Shown: piece by piece, positions 13,401 to 25,625 of the stretch | Position numbering within the stretch: position 1 is the first letter of the stretch | Layout: each line of letters begins with the position of its first letter | Source: Sipunculus nudus | Lineage: Eukaryota > Annelida > Sipuncula > Golfingiida > Sipunculidae | Length of the DNA: 64,000 nucleotides | Assembly: GCA_026874595.1 (NCBI GenBank) | Contig: CM049308.1 | Coordinates: 78,478,124-78,542,123, forward strand | Direction: 5' to 3' | Made by a program: the position numbers and the translations under genes | Notes under the pieces: generated by a model | Seen by the model: the letters and a program-made list of their open reading frames with translations, nothing else | What the model was told of the DNA's origin: nothing | Database searches by the model: none

Positions 13401-16400
13401 TTTCTGACTTCTACAGTTACAACAAGGATCATAAAATCATGCTGGTGCTACCCCCATTTCTTTCTCTCTCTCCTTCTTTCTTTCACAACAGCCACAAGTA
13501 AACACATGTAGAGCCCCATGTTTATACACATATAGCCGTCTTTAAGCACTGTCACTAACTGCTCTCAGCACAGCCCCCCTCACAGAGCGACCTTTGACCC
13601 CAGTCCTCCCGTATCCCGACTCTCATTATCTGATCCTGGTATATCTTTGCCCCAGGGAGCACACTTACACTCAACAGTCTTGGTTACAAGTGACACAGCA
13701 GGCCAGTAACATTATATACATTCAAGGTCACATATCTATGTAACACATATATACCAGTATGATATAGTCCATTTCAGTCAGACAGCATTACCTGACGAGT
13801 GCAACAACATCTAGCACGAAACTACGTAGTAGTAAAATGTCTGAAAATACTTGACTCGTCTTCATTTTGTATAATTATAAAGCTCTGGTGAAATGCCATA
13901 GAGCACTCTAGTAGTTGTTGCTTGCAGAAAACCTGCAGATCTATATATATATATATATATATGCATGTACAATGCAAGTACTCAGCATTTTGAACCTGCA
14001 TATAAGCACCATTTATACAAAAATCACTCCTGAAATATTGGCATGGATGTCACAACACAAAATGAATGTAGGCAGAGCCACCAGTCTTGTGTACTAGAAA
14101 GCCATCGAAGATGTATGGACATGCAAAATTTCAGGCAGATACTCCAAGCCACGAGCTTAATTATGTTTGCAGTGTAAACATAAATGTATGTGGCACCACC
14201 TGCCATAAAATCGAGAAAGCTATCCAAGATGTATATATATGGTCTCAGAGTTCTATTCTGGAAACGAACTTGGCGGCGGCGGAACCTAGTCAAAAACAAG
14301 TCTCCGCAAAACTTTGTTTCGGCAGATACAATGACTAAGTTCAAATTCCTGTAACTCGGCCAAAATTCATAGAACCAAACCATTTGAACAAACTTGATAG
14401 AGCTAATCTGTAGGATCATTGCTGTGAAATACGGAACAATTTGGCTGAACGATTTCAGTGGAGAAATTTTCAAAGGTTTCATAGCTTTTCCCCCATAAAA
14501 TGTAAGTTGATGCAGGTGTTGCCACAAAAAGCTCAATTCCATTACATTTGACATGTGACTGAGGCTAGCTCTTGCTGTTCCTGTGAAATTATGGGTTAAT
14601 GTACTGATGACCAATGACCCCTGAACAAAAAAGGCTGATGCAGATGGTGCCACCAATACCTCAATTTCAAATATGACTCATGTGATGACAACGGATGATG
14701 GCAATACACCATCACATAAGCCCACAGTTAAAACAAGGGACCTATGGGTCACGGTTTTCCTTAATATCTCGAAGGAACGAAGTTCTAATGACCCAATTTT
14801 TGGTATGGTAGGAGATTTTGGGGACATCTAATGGTATGCAGAATTCTGGATTCGTAGGTACAACAGTTTTGAAACGTGCCCTGTTAACGGCCGGCCAAGA
14901 CGGACGGACGGATGGACGGCGGACAAAGGACCACGACTATAGCTCAGATGACTTATAGTCAGCTGAGCTAAAAAGTGTGGAAAAGTAGGAATTTTTAAGG
15001 AAAAAAGTAGGAGTAAGAGCACCAAAAAGGTGCATTATACACCTGTCACATATCTCGCAAGCTGTGACCTCATTAAATATGCATGTATTTTGATGAAAAT
15101 TTAATCAAGGTGAGAAACTTTTTGTTTATATTTATCATGGGTTTCATGAAAATCCATATGTGAAAGATGGAGGGTTTGGTATTAAAAGTTTAGCATAAAA
15201 TGTGTCCACAATCTTCTTCATTAAATGGTTCCTGTGACCTTGACATCATGACCTCAAAATCAGTAGGGTTTTTCCTCTATTGGTAGGTGAGCAAGAAAGA
15301 TATTAGGTTTGGAATGAAAACTTTGGCTTAAATTGTATCTACAAACTTTTTAAGAACTAGAATATCAGCAGAAGCTGACAAAAGCCCTCAGCCAAAAGAA
15401 CAGTGTTTAGAGGTGGTAACAGTAACAAGTACTAAATATCTGTTCTCACATGGATGTATATCTGTACATGTCTCAGTTATAAATTTAAAATTGTTTTACC
15501 ATGATTAATAACAATCCACCAAATGCTTCCTGAAAAATAAGCTTCGAAGTTTTATTCTATTATAAGCTCTGTGACCTTGAAAAGTAGGTCAAGGTCACCC
15601 ATCTTCGAACTTGATCGAGATTTAGTCAGTATACATCTTCACCAAAGAAATAAAATTCCTATTGTGAATCCTTTTAGAGATATCCTGCTCACAAGGCCAA
15701 AGTTGAAAAATCCGATAAAAATAAGAAATTGTAGGTGGCGCCACCAAACATGTGTAGCAGGTACAGACAATCAGTCCCAATAATCATAGTTTTGTGAAAA
15801 TCCACCAAATGGTTTCTGAGTAATTATCATCTAAGTGTTTTTCTATAATCAGCTCAAAAATGTAGGAAAATAGGTCAAGGTCACCCATCTTCCAACTTGA
15901 CCGAGATTTTGTCAATATACATCTTCACTCAAAAAATAAAATTCCTATGGTGAATCCTTTTAGATATATCCCGCTCACAAGCCCAAAGTTGAAAAATCCG
16001 ATAAAAATTCATTAAAAATCAGAAATTGTAGGAGGCGCTACCAAACTTGTGAAGCAGGTACAGACTATCAGTCCCAATAATCATAGTAAGTTTTGTGAAA
16101 ATCCACCAAATGGTTCCTGAGTAATAAGCATCTACGTGTTTTTCTATAATCAGCTCTAAAATGTAGAAAAATAGGTCAAGGTCACCCATCTTCCAACTTG
16201 ACCGAGATTTTGTCGATATACATCTTTACCGAGGAAATAAAATTCTGACGGTGAATCCTTTTCAAGATATCTCGCTCACAAGGTAAAAGTTAACGGACGC
16301 CGGACGGATGGACAGCTTGGGTGACGACAATAGCCCATCAGCCTAAGGGCTGAGGGCTAAAAAGGGTCCTGTGGCCTTGACCTTTGACTTTGTGACCTAA

Positions 16401-19400
16401 AAATTGACAGGATTTTTCCTCATTGGGTAGGTGAAACATATTAGAAATATGGAAGGTTTTGGTCAAATAGTTTCCCTTAAAATGTGTGTCAAAGCCAATA
16501 TTACAAAAAAAATGGAAGGATGGAATGCTGGATGGGTGAAAGGAAGGACAGACAACCAAAGAAACACAATGGTGGCATTACTAAAGCCCCTCATGCAGCT
16601 CTGATGATAAACATTGGATGAGACTCACTGGGTCTGATCAATGTGCACTATAACACCTAATTCATGCCTCTTGTGACTCAAGCTGGTCAGGATACAAAAC
16701 ACCAGAAACAATATTTTCTCAAATCAACGTTTCTGGGAAACATGTTTTGTCAAACCAGCTGATTATAATATCTGTGCGCGTCAGTGAGTCTGGCCAACTC
16801 TAACATGAAACATTACGGGTAAAAAAAATAGATTTATTGCATACTTCAACACATTTTTGTTTTGTGCATACTACAGCAACCTTGCATCTAGTGTCACTGT
16901 GGCTATAAATAGATGCCACAGTTTTCCCAGAAACAGGAGATTTCCAAGACTAGGTTTCCCTGCATATTCATAATTAAAACAAACCAAGCTGACTCTCAAA
17001 GGAAGTTTTCCTTGTTGCAAGTAAGCTCATAAGCAAAAAAGATACAGGCTGGACGTTAACAGTACATCATTTTATTCTGAGATGCAGGGCTGCAGCTGAT
17101 CATACAAGACACTGTCAGTCACTATCTGCACTGAGTGACACCAACTGGGTGATCCCACCAAGGCAAAGGTACGCAAGGCCACTCCTCAGGTGATATATTA
17201 TTACCATCAGTGAAGGTAAATGTACAATATATACTAAGTTCAGCGGTTTGTCTGTCTTGTATGTGTATGAGCTACATTTCACTGAAAGGACAAAGGGAGG
17301 TCCTGTGGCTGGAAGGTATTAATTACAGTTCAGAGTTGACATAGCTAGCTCCAAGTCCACTCAAAGTGCAGGGTTTGACATTAATGGTTAACTGCTTGCA
17401 TGTGGCAAGTAAGAATTACACAAATGGTTTTACAGCAACAAAAAGAGGGCTCCTACTTTCTTGACTGGGCAAGTACTGGTCAAACATTAACTTTTACCCA
17501 AAGGCCTCAACTGTAACTATTCTTCAGTAAAAATTATATTGACAATACTTCTTCATCGAAAATTAACCATGTGGAACACTTTCTTTTCATGGATGTGATC
17601 ATTATTTTTTATAGGACAAGTAAAAATTCATGTAGGACAAGAAAAGCTATATGTTACTTGCTAAGCATGGAAAGTACTTTCAAAAGTTAATGTCAATACA
17701 TGCAGGATACCATATTGCACCTGTTTGTACATCTGTTTTGAAATTCAACAGAATCAAATGGTCACTCATGTTGACAACTGGTGGATCAATTTCATACTAC
17801 CACCACTGTTTCAGAAAGAAATGTAATAAGAGATTAATATTCTGGGTCACTGTCAACTGAAGAATAAAATACCTTCCAGTATTTTGAAAATGGGTCTCAG
17901 TTCATTGTGTTTGTTATGTAAACAATGATTGACAATGATTTTAAGTGACTGTTATACAGTTAGACTATAGATCCTAGAGGCCAGATAGTTTTTAGGTTTT
18001 TCATCTGACTGGCTGATCTTTTGGCACATCAACTCAAGAACAATTCAAGATATTGTTATGAAATGTTTGCTCGTACTAATGGTCTGTCATACCAATGAGG
18101 TGTCTGATCTATGGACTTCTGGACCATATGACTTTCAGACTATAAGCCCTAGATGACCAGAAGTAATCAGGTTTTACATCAGTCAATGTTGATATACTTT
18201 GGTATTTTTCATGTTTTCAGTCTGTGTGGTCTTTTGACCCATTATCAAAAGAACCACCAGAAAAATTGCCCCGAAATTTGATGTTGGAACACTGGAATGT
18301 CAGACCAATGGGCTGTTAAATGGTATTGTTTTATAAATGCAGGCAACTTTAAACTTTTGAAGGTTGTTCAAAATTTCATTTCTTTAATGGGGTGGCTCAA
18401 GAATTGTCAATATGTACTGTTTTATCCATGAGAAACTGATCTTGTAAAATTGTATGTCTCTGTCAATATTTTGCAGTGACCATCATGTCGAACTGACAGT
18501 TAGGTAAGGCCTATAAACTAATGACCATATAATTGTATCTGTAAAATAATGATGCAGGTATTATGTCGAGTGTCACTCCTACACTGGAAAATGCTTATAT
18601 TCAAACAGTTTCCTTCATTTTCATTCTCTTCATTACATGTATATTTTGATGTTATACTGAATACAGTTTTATAAACATTATATTGAAAAGAAGATTTAAA
18701 TATAGGGTTATATCTGTTTTCTTATCCTCAATACCTGTTTGCAATAAAAACTAGAATATGGGTAGTCGACAAGTGACCACGTGTATCCGCCAAAATCAGA
18801 GTGGAACGGGTGAAATGAGGCATGGATTGAGTGGCAAGGGGAAACAGAGTGAGGTGTGTTGCATATTAGCATGGATGTCTGCAGCTGAAATGTGTATGTA
18901 GGTTGCCCCACCTACCACAAATCCAGAAAGCTGTCCAAGTTGTATACATATGCAAAGTTTTAGGCAGAAAAGTCAAACCACTACATGTATATGAGTGATT
19001 TTATCCCACAGCAGACAAACAGGACTTGTGCAAAAATGCTGGCAGGTGGCACCACCAATTTTGTGTATGATTACGAGCTATGTGAGGTCTATACACATGC
19101 GAAATTTCAGGGGGAAATGTCCAACCTGTCCTAAGATATAAGCCTGAATGTCTGCAGTGTTAACATAAATGTAGGTGGCGCCACCTGCCACATAATAAAG
19201 AAAGCTATCCAAGATGTATAAACACGCAAATTTTTTTGGCAGATAACGCAAATCACTACAGATATATGAGTGATTTTAGCCCACGGCAGACAAACAGACA
19301 GAGGCTGTGCAAAAATGGTTGCAGGTGGCCCCTCCAGTTTTGTGTATGATAAAGAGGTATGCGAGATCTATACACATGCAAAATTTTGGCCTAATCGGTC

Positions 19401-22400
19401 AAACGGTTCCCGAGATATAAGCATGGATGTCTGCAGCGTGAACCTGAATGTAGGTGGCGCCACCTGTCATAAAATCAAGAAAGCTGTCCAGGATGTATAC
19501 ACATGCCGAATTTCAGGTGAATTAGTCAAACCACTGCAGAGATATGAGTGATTTTATCCAAAGGCAGATGAACAGATGGACACTGTGCATAAATGGTTGC
19601 AGGTGTATGTTATAAAGCTATCCAAAGGCTACATTTGTACACAATTTTTTTCCTGATCGGTCAAACGGTTCCCGAGATATGTGGGTTTATGTATGGAAAC
19701 AGACACACAAATGGACGCTGGGCAGAGAGGGAAGGTCAGAGGTAAAAACAAAATCGGGGCGCAGCAGTTCACATGTGACCCGAACAAAACCTGGGTTTCG
19801 TAAAATTCCGCCCAGCGGTTACAGAGTTCTCTGGACACCTACACGGCGGCGGGGGCTGAAAACATAGTATCCGCATCACACTGCTTTGGCGGATACAACA
19901 ATATTGTTTAAATCAAATGTGCCCTTGAACAAAGAAATTTTTGGACAATAGGCCCAAGACTTCAGAGAGGGTAAAATAATTAGGCCTGATAAGTAGATGT
20001 GTGAAACTGCTGAAAGGACTCTTTTAACTTCATTAAACATTACACTCTTTAATAAACTCTCAACAAGAACATGCAACATGTTCAGTAAATCCAGTATTAA
20101 GATTTATTTCACTTACATCTGGGGTGATAACATTTTAGTTCGCAATGCATATAATTATAAGAAATAAAGGGAATGTCATTTCTGGGAAGATATAGTGCTA
20201 AGAAAGAAAACAAGCTTGACATTTCTGGGAAAATATAATTTGAAAGTACATAAAGCTATGACATTTCTAGGAAATAAGGTGTGAAGAAACATAAGAGCTG
20301 CATACCTTTGTGGAAAACTGGTTCATTAGGGCGGTGTTGTATATATAGGTAGTTCAGGTGTAGATAAACATTTATTCAGCAGTGACTCAAAGGCCACATG
20401 TTGGTGGAGAGCAAATCAATGGAATGCTCCACTAATAAATTTTTATTTTATATACTTCCCCCTCGATGACAGACTCAAACTTTGGAAAAACAGGACAGCA
20501 ATAGTGTCACTGGACAGCTATCTGCCTGCCATTAAACAGGAACATCTGTACCATTGGTTTTGACCCAGTTAATGTTCAAGCACTACTCAGATGTGGAAAT
20601 ATAAGCCTTAAGCTTAGTTTAAGCATCAGTAAAAACCTTATACTTTCATCATTAACTCTCATGCAATTATAGTAATATTCCTGCATGGAACTGTTCAGAG
20701 AATATATACACAAGAGTGCTGATAATCAGGGCATCCAATAGACTCCAGGACTCTCACATGAAAATTTTGGACCACAATGGGCATTTTGAGGGTCCAAAGC
20801 ATCCCCGGCAAGATTTGAAGGGTCCATGTAAAATTAAATCAATATTTTTGCATTTTTGTACATTTAATAATACCAAAATTCTCACAATATACCACTTAGT
20901 TTTTCTTTATTTCATCAAATTATTATATGTGAGAACTAGTCAGGTAGAGCGGCTTGAGGTAATGGGCATTGGTCAGTGACTGTTATGGGAGCCCAATTTG
21001 ATCTTTAGGTTGTGTAGCCAGAAATAGCACATCCTCTTAGATGCATGGGGGCCAATAGTTGAGCATCCCAAAGCAATCTTGAGCATCTCTTATGCATACT
21101 TCCGCATTCCTGAAAGCCGTGTGATAATGCAATTAACATTAAAGAGGTATTTTACCTGATAAAAAGAGATAAACAGTCTTGTCCCTTAGGGTGTATGTAA
21201 CCATCACTAATGCCAGTAATTAGAACAATTATTCTGATGTCATATAATTCTACTGATGCTAAATGGGACTTACACAGCTCACAAAGTGGAACATTCCATC
21301 ACTTTTTCAGGACATTTAAAACACCTGCTCTGTTATACTGAGATCTTATTTTCAAATTTGTATGCTAAAGCTGTGTCTGATTGTGGTGAAGAATTTTGAC
21401 CACTTATATTAATTTAATATTTTATATTCTATGACCATTTTAAGTAGTTTCATCATTATTTTTTAAGTGCGTATAAAACTTTTTCACAGGCATCATGCCC
21501 TATCTGAAGAACTTCAAGAGATTACCTCCACATGCAGCAGTTATACACTGCAGTCAATCCAGATCTCCTTCGTTTTAACCGCTGCTTTGTTTAGCAGGGG
21601 AGGTGTCCTGACACGAGTGATGGCACAGAGCCAAGAATCAGACCAACAAGAGCTGAGTGTTGCAGATTTAAAGCTTGGATGTACTCTGGAATACCACATT
21701 CTCATTGGCCTGATTACAATTGTTTGCTCTGGCTGATGGTGTAACACAGAGAATTTTGCTAAATAAAGCAGCAGTTAAAACAGAGGAGATCTGGAATGGC
21801 CGCTGTGTATAACTTTAACTACTGCATGATGAGTGTACTGTTTGTAAAGAGACAAAACTTTATCTCTGATTCGGCGTGAATTTACAAATGTTTTGATATA
21901 CCATTATTTTATATGTAATTACAGGGTTAAAGAAAATGCAGGTCAACGAAGAGATTGAAGTAGTGCACGACTCATGCAACCAAGTAACATTCAATTGGGA
22001 GAAACCTGACACACCTGTTGAAAAAATCAATTTGAAAATTTTGAAGGATTCAGTGACAATCCACACTGAGGAACTCGAACCAGACTGTACAACATTTACC
22101 TTCAAAGATTTAACTAAGGGAGCCAGTTACCGGGTTGAGATAACATTTGTGAAGAAAAAGACAGAGACTCCTTTCTCTGCCGACAGCAGAGAAACTGGTC
22201 ACACTACATTACATACTTCATCTGTGGGACCTACATCCAAAAGAAAACATGAGGAGGACCATGATATGGTGGAAAATGAACCATTAGCGAAAAAATCAGC
22301 TACTGGTCAGGAAAATGATACATCAGCCAAGATAACTACTTCCAAAACTAGAGAAGTAGGTCACCATGAAATAGAGGAAAATATACCATCCACACTAAAG

Positions 22401-25400
22401 TTAGCTTCTGGGGAAGAAAATATTGAAATAACAGTCACAACAAACCAATCAACAGTTTTGCCTACAGAGACACCAATGGATGAAAATGAAATAGAAGTTG
22501 GAAATGAGTTGTCCAAGGCAGTCGACCGAGCTGGGCTACAAGACCCTGAAAAGAAGGAAGGAACTGACACATCAGTAATTGCTGATCAAGATATCACCAA
22601 GGGAATGCCTGAAAATGAACATACCGTGGCACAAAATGTGATCAACCAAGAACTGGGTGTGGATGAACCATCACTGAACATAGTCAGCCAGGAATGTAAT
22701 CAGGAAATGGTTGAAAATGATACACCCATTGCAGAATCCCTGGCAAACAATGATGGGAAACGGGAAATTGCTGAAAATGACCAATCCAAGACCACAGACA
22801 TGGTCTTCCAGGAAAATGATCAGACAATGGTTGAGAATGATCCACTGGTGACTGCAACAGAGGTCAAACAAGACAATACTCTGGATATGGCCGAAAATGA
22901 GCCATCCATAAACACACACATGGACCACAATGATTCTCCAAAAAATGAAACCTCCATAATCTCACACTCAGAAACCCCTGTTGGGACCAAGGAAATGGGA
23001 GTAACTGAGCCATCAGCGAACATAAGCTTGGTCATCCATGATGCAAATGTAGATACACCTTATGAAAACACATCAGAAACGTCATATGTAGTTAAATATG
23101 AGTGTACTCGGGAAACTACTGAGAACAGCCAATCAGCTACTACCATCATGGCCAATCAGAAAACAGCTGAAAAAGAAACATCACTGACAGTATCCCTAGC
23201 CAAGCAAGATGATGTCATGAACCAATCAGCAGGGGCTGCAAACATGATCAAGTTGGAAGGCGACCAAGAAATGTTAGAAAACAGTCATTCAGAGACTGCA
23301 TCCATCACCCTCCAGGAGAGCAGCCAGAATACAAGGGATGTTGAACCACTAACATCTGTAGCTAACAAGGAAAATGGCATAGAGAGTATGACAGGCAGAC
23401 CATCAGACCAGGAAGACTCACAAACTGGACAGGAACTGACAGTGCATGCATCACCAGAGATACATGAAGGCAGCCCTGACAACACCATGGATAATAAACC
23501 GTCTCTAAATGAGGCCTCTTTGGAGACTGACTTGGAAGCCAATCACGTGACGCAGACTGAACCATCTGAGAGCAGTACATTTCCAGGTGAACCGTCAGCT
23601 GATCGTGTCATATACCAAAACTTCAGAGCAGGTGAGTGTGCATAAGTAAAACTAATGTATGTATTTGTTCAGGAGAGTATAAATAGCTAAAACTAATGTC
23701 GATATCTTTAATTATTTCTGATATTGTCTTCCTTGTTTCTGGTAAATATTATATTTTTGCAATTCAAATTTTTTATTACCATATTCAGAAAGACCATCGG
23801 ACCAGGAAGACTCACAAGCCAAACAGGAACCGACAGTGCATGCATCACCAGAGATACATGAAGGCAGCCCTGACAACACCATGGATAATGAACCGTCTCT
23901 AAATGTGGCCTCTTTGGAGACTGACCTGGAAGCCAATCACGTGACGCAGACTGAACCATCTGAGAGCAGTACATTTCCAGGTGAACCGTCAGCTGATCGT
24001 GTCATATACCAAAACTTCAGAGCAGGTGAGTGTGCATAAGTAAAACTAATGTATGTATTTGTTCATGTGAGTATAAATAGCTAAAACTAATGTCGATATC
24101 TTTAATTATTTCTGATACTGTCTTCCTTGTCTCTGGTAGAAATTATTTTTTAGCTATTCAAATTTTTTATTACCCTATTTAACCATAACAAGTGCCCCGG
24201 GTACTACTCTTTTTGAGTATGAGACATTTCTGATCCCTAAACAGTAAAAAGCATCCCCTCTCCCCTTCAGAGCCAATATTCGCTGACTTTTGTCAAATAT
24301 CTGACTTTAATGATAGGCCATCGTAATGACGTTTTACAGGGTCCATCACCAAGGATCCATCACGGACTGAAGTAAAATTTGGATCTTGTATTTGTGGTTT
24401 ATTTATACTAGATAATGAAAAATAATTGATAAATGATTATTTATAAATGCTAGATAAGTATGGTGGCTTCAGGCTGCCAGCAATGCGGTTTGCAGGAGCC
24501 ACAAAATCATCATTTGGGGTTTGGGGGGGGGGGGATTTATTAGGTCAGGAGTGCTTATATAGTCAAATATGGAATGAATATATTTACAATAATGTGTACA
24601 TTTTATTTTATAGTTTACTCAAGTGACCAGTTAAAACAACTGCACAACAAAGCAGTCACCTTCATTGATGGTTCTTCAAAGGCAATCTGCCCGAAGTTTG
24701 TACGCAACAAACCTGCGGCATATTACAACTATATAAGGAATTACCAGGATGGCATGATGAGACCTTACATAAAAGATGATCACGGAGACAGAGGTAACCC
24801 TGCCAACAGGCAGCTTCAAGGTCTCTTTTTCTCCCCTGATCCTAATGAGAAAGGAGGCTTACATTTTGGTGGCAAACGTCTGCTTGTGAAATCTACGCTG
24901 CTTTTCAACAAGGATACAAGTCTTTATTTTTCCGACTTTTACTGCATCAAGACACCTCACTATGTGACCTTGGTGTTGACTAAAACTGGTTCACCAGCTG
25001 ATCTCTTCTGTCAGCAGCACCTGTTCGAGCTGGATATACATGATAACCCATACCTGATTCTAAGTGGAACTAATGTCATGGTTACAGAGAAAAGCAAGTT
25101 CCATGTAGAAGTGTTCTACACAGAAACTGTTCACATCTCTACCAACTCATCAATAGACTTTAAGTTTGAAAACATTATCCAGAGAGGTACACGCACACAT
25201 TCACAATATAGCGGGGAGAGTAAGAGATCCCATTGCTCAGTGTGTAACCTGTGAACAATTCATTTTCAAAGCATTTGTGATTCTTGATGTGTACAAGCAG
25301 CACATGCATGAGCCATTTGGTTGTGACATGATTGTCTTACTGAGGAAGAATAGATAGGATAAGCTGAAGCATTTTTGTAATGTATGAACTTTTTTAGTTA

Positions 25401-25556
25401 GCTATCTGAATTTTATTTCAATGAAAATTTGTTATTAATATATTTTTTTATTCATCATTTTATCTATCTTTTATTCATTTTATCTATGATGCAAGGATAC
25501 TCAAATATAAAATATAAAACCAATTCATAATCTGTCTCTCCAGATGGACTATTTTG

Positions 25557-25625
<69 letters not shown>

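Larger units (their letters stand above)
10948..13501 (+). pseudogene. PHYHIP/PHYHIPL-like copy B, probably broken (gene span)
   Basis: The same two-exon layout as copies A and C. The FN3 exon (10948-11257) reads IEVVHDSCHQVTMRWGNP but has an in-frame TGA at 11158-11160, where copy C has CGG (SYR). The frame stays open beyond it to the conserved FQNFRA|GT donor. The second exon (13083-13501) is PHYHIP-like as far as FFSDFYS and HKIMLVL. It then runs into T/C-rich sequence and a stop, losing about 80 C-terminal residues, including the region of FCQQ and the terminal cysteines. Both lesions point to a pseudogene or a gene under relaxed constraint. Its intron contains a HINE-like element (11555-13019). 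Confidence 0.8.

Noticed and set aside
14024-14656. 210-aa minus-strand ORF
   Set aside because: Spans the truncated HINE-like copy and adjacent repeat-like sequence; no domain and biased composition.
21467-21736. 89-aa plus-strand ORF upstream of copy C
   Set aside because: It crosses the arm of the MITE-like inverted repeat and has no recognisable domain.
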